A DNA stretch of 62,529 bases, from assembly GCA_016866775.1 (NCBI GenBank), contig VGLJ01000002.1, forward strand, positions 92,174 to 154,702, written 5' to 3'. This document shows, piece after piece, positions 38,406 through 48,372 of this stretch. The notes below the pieces were generated by a model. That model was given only the letters and a program-made list of their open reading frames with translations. It had not been told where the DNA came from and made no database searches. Source of the stretch: Candidatus Rokuibacteriota bacterium (lineage in GTDB: Bacteria > Methylomirabilota > Methylomirabilia > Rokubacteriales > CSP1-6). Each line of letters opens with the position of its first letter. The stretch's first letter is position 1. Both the position numbers and the translations under genes were made by a program.

Positions 38406-39163
38406 AGGCGCTCTTCCCTCCCGTGGATCGAATCGGAACGGCGGCGGCGAGCCCGGACGAGCAGGCTCAGGTCGGCGACGAAGGTCGGCACGCACTCGAG
38501 CACGTCGAAGCCCGCGGCCTCGAGGGTCGCGGCGAGCTCGTCTTGCGAGGGGTAATAGAGGGCGGTGTCGCGGACGCGCTCGAAGAGCGCGGTCGGCACG
38601 AGCCAGCGCAGCGCGCGCAGCGCGGCGGCGAGCCCCTCACGCGCCGTGAGCCGGCGCAGCGCGGGCACGATCGCGGGCGGGCGCGTCGCCGCCACGAAGA
38701 TCGCGGGCGCGCCGGAGCGCAGGCTCGCCCGGCATCCGGCGAGGAGCGCGCGCCGATCCGGGTGCCAGCCGAGCGTGTGCATGCTGACGAGCGCGTCGAA
38801 GAGGGCGCCGGCGATCGGCTCGCGCGCGATGTCCGCCGCGTCGAACGAGAGTCGCGCCGTCATCGAGGCCGGCGCGCGGCGGCGCGCGACCGTCGCGACG
38901 GGATCGACGCCGGTCACGCTGAGTCCGTGCGCCGCGAGGCGGCGGGCGAGGATCCCGGTGCCGCACGACACGTCGAGCACGCGCCCGTCACGCCCGATCT
39001 CGGCGGCGAGGCGCGTGCCGATCAGGTCCGCGAGCGTCTCGAACGGCGCGTAGCCCGAGACGATGGCGTCGTACGCGAACGCATACCCGAGCGCCGCGAC
39101 CTTGCCCCGGGCTTCCCGAGATGTCGCGCGCGCCCGGCGGCGGGTCTCTTCCGCCACCATCAT
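38402..39163 (-). CDS. Class I SAM-dependent methyltransferase
   Basis: 253 residues. Motif I is [17 protein letters not shown], followed by the acidic VTGVDP and motif III-like [25 protein letters not shown]. The substrate is unknown. It resembles small-molecule methyltransferases of the Methyltransf_11/25 type. It overlaps the preceding kinase gene and the following secreted-protein gene by 4 bases each. Confidence 0.87.
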   Translation of the reverse strand: MMVAEETRRRARATSREARGKVAALGYAFAYDAIVSGYAPFETLADLIGTRLAAEIGRDGRVLDVSCGTGILARRLAAHGLSVTGVDPVATVARRRAPASMTARLSFDAADIAREPIAGALFDALVSMHTLGWHPDRRALLAGCRASLRSGAPAIFVAATRPPAIVPALRRLTAREGLAAALRALRWLVPTALFERVRDTALYYPSQDELAATLEAAGFDVLECVPTFVADLSLLVRARRRRSDSIHGREERL

Positions 39164-41157
39164 CGAGCGGCGACCATGACCCGGCGCGCGGGCTCGGGCA
39201 CCGAGGCGAGCGGCAGGCGGACGGTGAAGCTCGTCCCCTCGCCGACCACGCTCTCGACGGTGAGCTGCCCCTTGTGGCTCGCGATGATGCCCTGCGTGAT
39301 CGACAGGCCGAGCCCGGTCCCGTTGCCTTCCGCCTTCGTCGTGTAGAAGGCTCGAAGATGCGCGCTCGGTGCTCGGGCGAGATGCCGCGGCCCGTGTCGC
39401 TGACGACGAGCATGCCCGTGTCGCTGTCGGCCTGCGCGCGCGTCGCGATGGTGAGGCGGCCGCCCTTCGCCATCGCGTCGATCGCGTTGCCTGCGAGGTT
39501 GATCAGCACCTGGGTGAGCTGATCGGCGTCGCCGAGCATCGCGCCGAGCCGCGGGTCGAGCCGCGTCTCGACCTGGATCGGCCGCCCGCGCAGCTTCGCC
39601 TGCAGCAGGTCGAGCACGCGCTCGACGAGCGGGTTGAGGTCGACGGGCTCGTGCTTCGGCTCGCGGCGGCGCGCGAAGTCGAGGAGGTTCTGCGCGATCT
39701 TGCCGGCACGCAGCGCCTCGCGCTCGATGTCGGAGAGCTTCGTCTCGGCCGCGGACCCCGTGGGCGCGTCGCGCAGCAGGAGGCCGGTCTTGCCGAGGAT
39801 CACCGTCAGCGGATTGTTGAGCTCGTGCGCCACGCCGGCCGCGAGCTCGCCGATCGCGGCGAGCTTTGCCGACTGGATGAGCTGCTGCTGCGTGCTCTGC
39901 AGCTCGGCCATCTGGACTCTCAAGTCTTCGTAGAGCCGCGCGTTCTTGAGCGCGATGGCCGTCTGGCCGACGAGCATCTCCAGCAGCTCGAGCTCCGCGG
40001 CGCTGAAGACCTCGCCCGAGACCTTCTCGCCGACGAGGAGGATCGCGGCCAGCTTGTCGTCGAGCGTCAGAGGGACGAGCACGGCCACGCGCGAGGCCTC
40101 GAGCGCGGCGACGAGCGCCGGGTTCGCGAAGGCCCCGTGCGCCAGCTCTTCCGCCGCGATCGGGCGCCGCGTAAGGCGCGCGAGCAGCGCGATGCGGGGA
40201 TCCAGACGCGGCGACGGCGGCGGCGTCTCCAGCGCGTCGGCCGAGGCGTGGGCGAAGCACGTGAACTCCTCGCCCTGGTCGTGGAGGTAGAGCGACGCGT
40301 GCAGCAGCGGCACGCGCTGCACGACGCCGTCGGTCAGCGTGCGGCCGAGGCGCTCCATGTCGAGCACGGACGCCATGTCCTTGCTCAGGGCCACCAGCGC
40401 GTCGCGGACGCCGGTCTGGCGGGCGAACATCAGCGCGGCGAAGCGCTGCTCGAGCCAGCGCATGAACGGCAGCACGCTCGCGATCACGGCCACCACGGCG
40501 AGCGCCAGCGGGACCACCCGCATCGAGTGGTCCTCGGACGTGGCCCAGTCGAAGACGTGGAAGCACGCGATCACGACCGGCACGAGCACCAGCGTGCTGA
40601 GCGCGTAGAGCATGAAGCGCTTGGCGAGGATCCCGACGTCCCACAGCCGGTAGCGGACGATCGCGACGCCCAGCGCGACCGCGAAGAGCGTGCTCGCGGG
40701 GATCCCGATCGGGTAGAGCCGCTCCCATCCCACGATGAAGCGCAGGAAATCGACCGCGCCGCCGCCGAGGCTCACGCACGCGCCGAAGATCACGAGCCGG
40801 ATGCGGTTGAGGTACGTCTGGAAGTAGACGAAGAACGGCGCGTAGAGCGGCCCGGACTTCGGCGCGAACCCCCAGTAGGTCTCGAGCACGCCCGGCAGGA
40901 ACCACCGCGAGGGAATGACGAGCAGGACCCCCACCGCGAGCGCGTAGCCGACGATCAGCGTCCGTCGCCGGCGCGAGAGGTCCAGCACCGCCAGCACGTA
41001 GTGATAGAAGAGGATCGGGATGAAGACGACGCCGACGTGGAGCACGCGCTGCCACGCGAGCGCGACCACGGGATCGGTCGTCGTGCGCAGGCCGAAGACC
41101 CCGAAGTTCCACACGGACAGCGAGCGCGAAGAGCGGCGCGAGCTGGTGCAGGCTCAC
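39160..41157 (-). pseudogene. Membrane histidine kinase with GAF domain, two frameshifts
   Basis: A likely GTG start at 41157 ([12 protein letters not shown]) overlaps the stop of the upstream gene. Near 41118 two bases appear to be missing before [13 protein letters not shown]. The rest reads about six or seven membrane helices ([18 protein letters not shown] onward), a coiled segment, one GAF domain (about 250-420), HisKA with [14 protein letters not shown] and HATPase with N box [11 protein letters not shown] and DTGRGI. Near 39353 one base is missing (EPSTRR instead of EPFYTTK); the other frame continues with [11 protein letters not shown] and ends at 39160. Correcting both gives a complete kinase of about 665 residues. 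Single-base errors in the consensus are plausible. Confidence 0.8.
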
Positions 41158-42107
41158 CGCGCGGCGCTCCAGAGCCCCATGTACGGACACCGCTCACGGA
41201 GGCGCTCGGCGCGCATCTCCTCGGCGAGGATCGAGAACACGCTGATGTCCCAGCGCTGCCCTTCGTACGTCCGCGCCTCGCGCAGCGTCCCTTCCTCCTT
41301 GAAGCCGTTGCGCCGGAGCGAGTTCGCGCTGAGGACGTTGTACGCGTAGGCCTTCGCCTCGATGCGCTGGAGCTCCAGCGTGTCCACGGCGTACGCGAGC
41401 AGCAGGCGCGAGGCGTCGATGCCCCACGCGCGACGCACGGATCCGACGCTGGCCATCGCCGTCTCGAGGAAGCCGAACTGCTGCGAGAGGCAGATCCCGT
41501 AGAGACGGACGAAGCCGACGGGGCGGTCGAGGCCGCGGGGATGCACCAGCGCGGTCACGGCGGTGGGGTCCGCCAGCACCGCGGTGACGTAGTCCGGATG
41601 GTAGGCGCCGAGATGGCGGCACTGATAGAGCAGGTCGCTGCCGACCATCTGCTCGAGGAACGGATCGCGCGCCCACGTCTCGAAGAGCGGGAGCTCGTCC
41701 CACGTCGGATGACGGAGCACGAGGCGCTCGCTGGCGGCGAGCATCGGCGGCGCCGCGTCCAGCTCCGCGGCGATGACGGTGGCGTCGCTGCCGGCGCTCT
41801 CGATCAGCGGCGGGAGGTCCTCGATGATGCGCGCGCGCAGCGCCGCGGTGTGCGTCGTGGTGCCGAGGACGATGCCGGACTCGACGCCGCGCGCTTGGAT
41901 CCGGTCGGCGGCCTGAAGCAGCGCGGCGAGGCCGACGACGTCGACGGTCTTCACGTCGCCGACGTCGAGCCGCACGGTCGTCACGCCGGCGTCGAGCGCC
42001 GCGTCGACCGCTGCGCAGAACCTCCCCGCCGTGCGGATGGTCAGCTCGTCGCGGACGGCGATGGTCGTGCGTCGAGCGTCGGGTGTGGCGTGCGTGTGTT
42101 CCGACAT
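41154..42107 (-). CDS. STAS-GNAT fusion protein
   Basis: 317 residues from the ATG at 42107. Residues 15-100 are a STAS domain ([38 protein letters not shown], where a Ser/Thr-containing phospho-loop is usual and here reads KTVDVVG). Residues 130-310 are a RimJ/RimL-type GNAT acetyltransferase ([67 protein letters not shown]). The start may be at 42143, which would add 12 residues. The STAS part could control the acetyltransferase in a phosphorylation-dependent way. It heads an operon with a histidine kinase. Confidence 0.83.
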   Translation of the reverse strand: MSEHTHATPDARRTTIAVRDELTIRTAGRFCAAVDAALDAGVTTVRLDVGDVKTVDVVGLAALLQAADRIQARGVESGIVLGTTTHTAALRARIIEDLPPLIESAGSDATVIAAELDAAPPMLAASERLVLRHPTWDELPLFETWARDPFLEQMVGSDLLYQCRHLGAYHPDYVTAVLADPTAVTALVHPRGLDRPVGFVRLYGICLSQQFGFLETAMASVGSVRRAWGIDASRLLLAYAVDTLELQRIEAKAYAYNVLSANSLRRNGFKEEGTLREARTYEGQRWDISVFSILAEEMRAERLRERCPYMGLWSAAR

Positions 42108-42190
42108 CGGCGGGAGGGCGCGGGAGCAGGATCGGTACCACACGGCGAGGCAGGGTGAAGTAGCGGAAAGATTTGCCTACGCACGAATGA

Positions 42191-42228
42191 GAATCGGGCC
42201 GCCGTGCCAGAATCGGGCACGCGTGCCA
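42191..42228. repeat. Two tandem 19-base repeats upstream of the STAS-GNAT operon
   Basis: GAATCGGGCCGCCGTGCCA is followed directly by GAATCGGGCACGCGTGCCA, differing at three positions. The second unit holds a perfect 12-base palindrome (GGCACGCGTGCC). They lie 84 bases upstream of the operon start and downstream of the NtrC-type gene, a place suited to an operator or enhancer. Confidence 0.6.
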
Positions 42229-42265
42229 TGGCGGCCACGACCGAACGGCACGCCGCGAGCCGTCC

Positions 42266-43672
42266 CTACTTCAGGAAATCTCTCCCGTTCATCCCGTAGT
42301 GCTTCATCTTCCGGTAGAGCGTCTTGTAGTCGATGCGCAGCGCCCGCGCCGCGGTCGACTGGTTGCCGCGCGCGGCGGTGAGCGCCTGCCGGATCGCTTG
42401 CCGCTCGGCGGCGACGACCGCGCGCTCGACGACCGTGCGCAGCGAGACGTCCTCGTTCACCGTCGCCGCGGCCGCCGGCCCGTTGGTGACCTCCTCGCCG
42501 TCGTGCAGGCTCAGGTGCGCGGGGTCGATGAGGCCCGGGGCGATGAGCGCGCCGCGACGCACGACGTTGCGGAGCTGGCGCACGTTGCCCGGCCATTCGA
42601 ACGTGAGCAGCGCCTGCAGCGCGTCGGCCGAGAACGCGCACGGCGGCGCGCCGAACTCGAGGATCGCCTCGTCGAGGAAGCGGCGCGCGAGCGTCGCGAC
42701 GTCCTCCTGCCGCTCGCGCAGCGCGGGGACGCTGATCGGAAACTCGTTCACGCGGTAGTAGAGGTCCTGGCGGAAGCGCCCGGCCTGGACCTCGCGCTCC
42801 AGCGGCGCGTTCGTCGCCGCGATCACGCGCACGTCGATCGGCTGCGGGCGCGTGCCGCCGAGCGGCTGGATCGCCCGCTCCTGCAGCGCGCGGAGCAGCT
42901 TCGCCTGCGTGGTGAGCGGCAGGTTGCCGATCTCGTCGAGGAAGAGCGTGCCGCCGTCCGCCTGCGTGAAGTACCCGTCCTTGCGCCGGTCGGCGCCGGT
43001 GAAGGCGCCCTTCTCGTAGCCGAACAGCTCGGACTCGATGAGCGTGTCCGGGATCGCGCCGCAGTCGACGGCGACGAGTGTCCCGCGTCCGCGCGCGCTC
43101 GCCTGGTGGATCGCGCGCGCGAGCAGCTCCTTGCCGGTGCCGGTCTCGCCCGTCAGCAGCACCGTGACGTTCGCGCGGGCGGCCTGCTGCGCCTGCTCGA
43201 TGACCGACGAGATGATCGCGCTCCGGCCCATGAGGTCGGTGAGCGCCGTGGCGGCGGACACGCGGCTGCGGAGCGACTGCAGCTCGCCGCGCAGCGTCGC
43301 GCGCTCGAGCGCGCGCACCACCCTGGCGACGAAGTCTTCGAGCACGAACGGCTTGGCGAGGAAGTCGTACGCGCCGAGGCGCATCGCCTCGACCGCCGTC
43401 TTGATCTCCCCGTAGCCGGTGATCATGATCACCGCGACCTCTGGCGCTTTCGCCTTCACCCGGCGGAGGACTTCGAGGCCGTCGACGCCCGGCATCCTGA
43501 CGTCGACGATGACCACGTCCGGCGCGCGCTCGCCGAACCGTTCGAGCGCTTCTTCACCATTGGACGCGGTGACGACGTCGAGCCCTTCGGCGGTCAGGAC
43601 TTCCGCCGTGGTGGCACGGACCTTGTCGTCGTCGTCCGCGATCAGAGCCCGGTGACGTTCGTGTGTAGTCAT
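42266..43672 (-). CDS. NtrC-family sigma-54-dependent response regulator
   Basis: 468 residues. Receiver domain: acidic triad in LIADDDD, phospho-acceptor in [10 protein letters not shown], Lys in FLAKPF. The AAA+ domain has Walker A GETGTGKE, the sigma-54 contact loop FTGADRRK within GAFTGA, Walker B FLDEIG and R-fingers near [13 protein letters not shown]. The C-terminal Fis-type helix-turn-helix reads [24 protein letters not shown]. It activates sigma-54 promoters when phosphorylated, probably by one of the kinases downstream. The tandem repeats at 42191-42228 are a candidate binding site. Confidence 0.96.
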   Translation of the reverse strand: MTTHERHRALIADDDDKVRATTAEVLTAEGLDVVTASNGEEALERFGERAPDVVIVDVRMPGVDGLEVLRRVKAKAPEVAVIMITGYGEIKTAVEAMRLGAYDFLAKPFVLEDFVARVVRALERATLRGELQSLRSRVSAATALTDLMGRSAIISSVIEQAQQAARANVTVLLTGETGTGKELLARAIHQASARGRGTLVAVDCGAIPDTLIESELFGYEKGAFTGADRRKDGYFTQADGGTLFLDEIGNLPLTTQAKLLRALQERAIQPLGGTRPQPIDVRVIAATNAPLEREVQAGRFRQDLYYRVNEFPISVPALRERQEDVATLARRFLDEAILEFGAPPCAFSADALQALLTFEWPGNVRQLRNVVRRGALIAPGLIDPAHLSLHDGEEVTNGPAAAATVNEDVSLRTVVERAVVAAERQAIRQALTAARGNQSTAARALRIDYKTLYRKMKHYGMNGRDFLK

Positions 43673-43746
43673 GCGGGGGCGCCTTTATAGTCGTCCCTGT
43701 ATTCATCGGCCCGACGGGCCCTTCTATTGAGGAGGATCGACCAGGC

Positions 43747-44748
43747 ATGGCGACAGCGCGCTGGGGTGTGACGATCCCGCTGGCCGGCATCTCCCTGACC
43801 GAGCACGAGCAGGTCTACCGGGAGGCCGAGGAGCGCGGCTACACGGACTTCTGGAGCGCCGAGAGCGACGTGGACGGCGTGGTCCCGCTCGCGCTGGCCG
43901 CGGCGTGGACGAAGCACGCGACGCTCGGCACGGCGATCCTCGGCGTGTTCAATCGCGGCCCCGCGCTGCTCGCGATGACCGCGGCCGCGCTCGGCGAGGC
44001 GGCGCCGGGGCGCTTCTGTCTCGGCGTCGGCTCGGGCTCCAGCGTGAACGTCGAGCGCTGGAACGGCATCCGCTTCGACAAGCCGCTCACCCGCGTCGCC
44101 GACGTCGTGCGCGCCGTCCGCATGGCGCTCCAGGGCGAGCAGATGAACTACTCGAGCGAGCATCTCAAGGTGAACGGCTATCGCGTCGGCCGCCGCCCGC
44201 CCGAGCCGGTGCCGATCTTCATCGCGGCGCTCCAGGAGAAGATGCTCCGGCAGGCGGTGCGCCTCGGTGACGGCGTCTGCCTCACGTGGGTGTCGGCCGA
44301 CGACATCAAGAAAGTCGCCGGCGTGGTCCGCGACGAGGCGCAGAGGGCCGGAAAGAGCCCGGACGCGGTCCAGATCATGTGCCGGATCAACATCTGCCCG
44401 AGCACCGACCCCCGCGCGCGCGACGCCTACCGCCGTGCGATCACCGCGTATCTCAACGTCCCCGTCTATCGCGAGTACCACGCGTGGCTCGGCCGGGGTG
44501 ACCAGCTGCGGCCCATGCAGCAGCAGTGGGACGCGGGCGATCGCCGCGCCGCGCTCGACATGGTGCCCGAGGGCATCATCGACGAGCTCGGCGTCTTCGG
44601 GACGCCGGACGAGTGCCGCGCGCACGTCGAGCGTTTCGTCGCCAACGGCGTGACGATTCCCGTGCTGAACTTCATGAACGTGGAGACCGAGCCGGCGAAG
44701 CGCGCGGAGGAAAGCTGGGAGATGCTGCGGGCGATGACGCCCCGGTGA
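43747..44748 (+). CDS. LLM-class flavin-dependent (F420-type) oxidoreductase
   Basis: 333 residues of the luciferase-like TIM-barrel family: YREAEERGYTDFWSAESDVDG at the start, the central AAALGEAAPGRFCLGVGSGSS and PIFIAALQEKMLRQAVRLGDGVCL. The pattern fits F420-dependent LLM enzymes of the TIGR03559-like group more than bacterial luciferase. The substrate is unknown. GAGGAGG lies 9-10 bases before the ATG. It is divergent to the NtrC-type gene; the 74-base gap includes a GGCCC/GGGCC hairpin. Confidence 0.9.
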   Translation: MATARWGVTIPLAGISLTEHEQVYREAEERGYTDFWSAESDVDGVVPLALAAAWTKHATLGTAILGVFNRGPALLAMTAAALGEAAPGRFCLGVGSGSSVNVERWNGIRFDKPLTRVADVVRAVRMALQGEQMNYSSEHLKVNGYRVGRRPPEPVPIFIAALQEKMLRQAVRLGDGVCLTWVSADDIKKVAGVVRDEAQRAGKSPDAVQIMCRINICPSTDPRARDAYRRAITAYLNVPVYREYHAWLGRGDQLRPMQQQWDAGDRRAALDMVPEGIIDELGVFGTPDECRAHVERFVANGVTIPVLNFMNVETEPAKRAEESWEMLRAMTPR

Positions 44749-45293
44749 CGGCGCGGCACATCCACCTGGTCGGCGCGTCCGGCTCGGGCACCACCACACT
44801 CGGCCGAGCGCTCGCGCGGCACCTCGGGATTCCGCACTTCGACACCGACGATTACTTCTGGCTTCCGACCGATCCGCCGTTCGGGCAGATCCGCCACCGC
44901 GCGGCGCGCCAGGCGCTGCTCGGCGCGGATCTCGAGCGCCCCCCCGCGTGGGTGCTCTCGGGATCGCTGTGCGGGTGGGGCGACGCCTTCATCCCGCTGT
45001 TCGATCTCGTCGTGTTCTGCGCCGTCCCCACGGACGTGCGCATGGCGCGCTTGCGCGCGCGCGAGGTCGAGCGCTACGGCGCGGCGGCGATCGCGCCGGA
45101 TGGTCCGTTACGGGCGAAGCACGAGGCCTTCCTCGCGTGGGCGGCGTCGTACGAGAATGGGCCCGCGGTCGAACGAAGCCGCGCGATGCACGACGTCTGG
45201 CTCGCGACACTCCCCTGCCCCGTCGTGCGCCTGGAAGATACCGATGACGTGGCGACGCGTCTCCAGCGCGTGGTGGCGACGCTCGCTCGCTAG
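44745..45293 (+). CDS. P-loop nucleoside kinase-like protein with Thr in place of the Walker A Lys
   Basis: 182 residues from a GTG overlapping the LLM stop. The loop reads HLVGASGSGTTTLGRALARHLG: the shape is of a Walker A motif but the invariant Lys is Thr. Downstream HFDTDDYFWLPTDPPF and a lid-like RLRAREVERYG are as in adenylate-kinase or shikimate-kinase type proteins. I recall a family with this GSGTTT loop, so the change is probably a family trait rather than damage. ATP use without the Lys is uncertain. Confidence 0.8.
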   Translation: MTARHIHLVGASGSGTTTLGRALARHLGIPHFDTDDYFWLPTDPPFGQIRHRAARQALLGADLERPPAWVLSGSLCGWGDAFIPLFDLVVFCAVPTDVRMARLRAREVERYGAAAIAPDGPLRAKHEAFLAWAASYENGPAVERSRAMHDVWLATLPCPVVRLEDTDDVATRLQRVVATLAR

Positions 45294-46129
45294 CGCTGGA
45301 CGCCCGGGACCCACGCGGTCGTGCGGCCGCCGAGCGTGATGTGGCGGATGCGCTCGCCGCGGATCGTCACCGCGCGCGGGTTCTTGCCCCAGCGGCGGTG
45401 GAAGAGCCACCCGCGCGGATAGCGGTCGCTGTCGTTCGACAGGCGCACCGACGTGTCGACGACCTTCCTCAGCGCGACACGCATGCGCGCGATCTCGTCG
45501 TCGGCCAGCGTGTTGGCGCGACGCCGGGGGTCGAGGCGCGCCTGGTAGAGCACCTCGTCGGCGATCCAGTTGCCGACACCGGCCGCGAACTTCTGATCGA
45601 GCAGCAGCGCCTTGAGCGGCGCCGAGCGCGCGCGGACGAGGTCGCGGAAGCGCCTGAGCGACGGCAGCGCACGGTGGGCGTCGAAGCCGAGCAGGCTGAT
45701 CGGCGGCTCCGTCGCCGGGTCCTCGCGCAGGCGGATGCGGCCGAGGCGCCGCGCGTCGGCGACGACCAGCTCCGCGCCGTCGTCGAACACGAGCTGGAGC
45801 TTCGTGAAGCGTGGCGGCCACGCGTGATCGGGGGCGCGCCGGCTCGACTTCAGCTTCACGCGCGGGCCGCCGGGTGCTACGTGGAAGCCGCCCGTCATGC
45901 CGAAGTGCAGGCAGGGCCACGGCCGGCGGTCGAGCTCGAACCAGAGATGCTTGCCGTGACGCTTGATGTCGCGCACGCGCCGTCCGACGAGCGCCTGACG
46001 GAACCGCGCGGGCGGCACGCCGTCGAAGACGATCGAGTCGTCCGCGCAGCGCGCGTCGACGATGCGGCGGCCGCGCGCGACCTTCATCGCCACGCGGCGG
46101 CCCAATTCGACCTCGGGCAGCTCGGGCAT
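45290..46129 (-). CDS. Formamidopyrimidine-DNA glycosylase (Fpg/Nei family) with zincless finger
   Basis: 279 residues. It starts with the catalytic PELPEVE, has Lys in RHGKHLWFEL, the helix-two-turns-helix region (QKFAAGVGNWIADEVLYQARL) with the DNA-binding Asn, and the beta-finger region FHRRWGKNPRAVTIRGERI ending GRTTAWVPGVQR. The four Cys of the usual C-terminal zinc finger are all missing; the layout resembles the zincless finger of plant Fpg and NEIL1-like enzymes. It removes oxidised bases such as 8-oxoguanine. It is convergent with the P-loop gene (4-base overlap). Confidence 0.9.
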   Translation of the reverse strand: MPELPEVELGRRVAMKVARGRRIVDARCADDSIVFDGVPPARFRQALVGRRVRDIKRHGKHLWFELDRRPWPCLHFGMTGGFHVAPGGPRVKLKSSRRAPDHAWPPRFTKLQLVFDDGAELVVADARRLGRIRLREDPATEPPISLLGFDAHRALPSLRRFRDLVRARSAPLKALLLDQKFAAGVGNWIADEVLYQARLDPRRRANTLADDEIARMRVALRKVVDTSVRLSNDSDRYPRGWLFHRRWGKNPRAVTIRGERIRHITLGGRTTAWVPGVQR

Positions 46130-46155
46130 CGCGCGCAGTCTACAATCAATACTTC

Positions 46156-47051
<896 letters not shown>

Positions 47052-47055
<4 letters not shown>

Positions 47056-47856
47056 CGTGGCTCGCGTCCGCCTTCGAGTGGCAGAGCCGCGCGGTCATGG
47101 GCCGTCACGTGCGTCTGTACTTCAGCGACTGGCCCATCAAGGTGCTGCCGCCCGCGCTCGAGCCCGTCACGATGCTCACCGCGTTCGGGCTGGGGCTCGG
47201 CGCGTACATGAGCGCCATCGAGTGGCGCGGGCGCGAGGTCAGCTATCTCTCGTTCGTCGCGCCCGGCATGCTCGCCTACGCGGCGTTCATGACGCCGTTC
47301 TTCCAGGCGCTCTTCTCCGCGTTCATCCGGATGCACTACCAGCGCACGTGGGAGGGCCAGCTCACCACGCAGATCGAGATGCGCCACGTGGTCTGGGGCG
47401 AGGTGCTGTGGGCCGCGTTCCTCGGCACCGTCTACGCGACGGTCGTCGCGCTCGTGCTGGTCGTCTTCCGCGCGTTCGGATGGTTGACGTTCGACGTCTG
47501 GCGCCTGCCGCTCGTGATCCCGATCCTCGTTCCTCGCGGGCTGCGCGTTCGCCGCCGTCGCGCTGTGCTTCACGGCGATCATCCCGACGATCGACCACAT
47601 GAACCTGCCGATCTTCCTGCTCGTGCTGCCGCTGGGCTTCGCGTCGGCGACGTACTTCCCGCTGCAGCACCCGACGCTCGTGGCGATCGCGACGTTCAAT
47701 CCCCTCTATCACCTCGCGGAGGGCCTGCGCGCGCTGCTGCTGGGCGGCCCCGCGCTGTACCACCTCGCCGTGCTGACGGCGTCGTGCGTGGTGCTGATCG
47801 TCGTGCTCGTCCCGCTGGAGATGCGGCTGCTGCAACGGCACGTCCTCGGCGAGTGA
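47052..47856 (+). pseudogene. ABC-2 type permease, NodJ-like, one-base frameshift
   Basis: The GTG at 47052 starts VTWLASAFEWQSRAVMGRHVR, followed by membrane helices and LSFVAPGMLAYAAFM, typical of NodJ-type permeases. Near 47527 an extra base (or two missing) changes the frame after VIPIL. The continuation FLAGCAFAAVALCFTAIIPT and then DHMNLPIFLLVLPLGFASATYFP is in the other frame to the stop at 47856. Corrected, the protein has about 268 residues and six helices. The error is probably in the consensus, since both halves are well conserved. Confidence 0.8.
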
Positions 47857-47872
47857 TGTATCTTCTTCGACC

Positions 47873-47886
47873 GAGAGGAGGCTCTC
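47873..47886 (+). promoter_or_regulatory. Hairpin holding the Shine-Dalgarno of the Sec-peroxiredoxin gene
   Basis: GAGAG and CTCTC pair around the loop GAGG immediately before the ATG at 47888. The ribosome binding bases AGGAGG are in the upper stem and loop, so folding could damp translation. The stem is short and not tested. Confidence 0.4.
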
Positions 47887-47887
47887 T

Positions 47888-48370
47888 ATGGCGATCAAGG
47901 TAGGCGATCGGCTGCCTGAAGGGACGCTGATGGAGCTCGGGGCTCAGGGCCCCGCGCCGGTCAACGTGTCCGAGGCGGCCAAGGGCAAGAAGATCGTGGT
48001 CTTCGGGATTCCGGGGGCGTTCACCCCGACGTGATCGCAGAAGCACGTGCCCGGGTTCGTGGCACGACACGGCGATCTGAAGCAGAAGGGCGTGGACGAG
48101 ATCTGGTGCGTCGCCACCAACGACGCGTTCGTCATGGGCGCCTGGGGCAAGGACCAGAAGAGCGAAGGCAAGGTGCGCATGCTCGCCGACGGCAGCGCCG
48201 TCTACACGAAGGCGCTCGGGCTCGAGCTCGATCTCGTCGCGCGGGGCATGGGCACGCGCATCCAGCGCTTCTCGATGCTCGTGCAGGACGGCGTGGTGAA
48301 GTCCGTCAACATCGAAGCGCCCGGCAAGTTCGAGGTCAGCGACGCCGACACGATGCTGAAGCAGGCCTAG
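47888..48370 (+). CDS. Prx5-type peroxiredoxin, predicted selenoprotein (Sec codon TGA at 48032-48034)
   Basis: 160 residues when the TGA is read as selenocysteine at position 49. The site reads VVFGIPGAFTPT, then TGA, then SQKHVPGFV. In Prx5-type peroxiredoxins the motif is PGAFTPTCS, so TGA replaces exactly the peroxidatic Cys. The rest of the fold is intact in the same frame (WCVATNDAFVMGAWG, ALGLELDL, GTRIQRFSMLVQDG). The catalytic Thr (TPT) and Arg (TRIQRF) are kept. A hairpin at 48046-48066 fits a SECIS. It reduces hydroperoxides with high efficiency. It is 2 bases before the Bcp gene. The alternative, a nonsense mutation at just this codon, is much less likely. Confidence 0.88.
48046..48066 (+). 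promoter_or_regulatory. Candidate bacterial SECIS hairpin of the peroxiredoxin gene
   Basis: CGUGCC (48046-48051) pairs with GGCACG (48061-48066) around the loop CGGGUUCGU. The stem begins at nucleotide 15 counted from the U of UGA, and the loop has G in its second and third positions, as in bacterial SECIS elements recognised by SelB. Found by eye. Confidence 0.6.
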
Positions 48371-48372
48371 AC

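Noticed and set aside
39369-42158. 929-codon plus-strand open frame
   Set aside because: Low-complexity Arg/Glu/His-rich shadow of the kinase and STAS-GNAT genes on the other strand.
42108-42265. Sigma-54 promoter (GG-N10-GC) upstream of the STAS-GNAT gene
   Set aside because: TGGCACG is present twice but the -12 GC element is not at the right distance; the arrangement is better described as tandem repeats.
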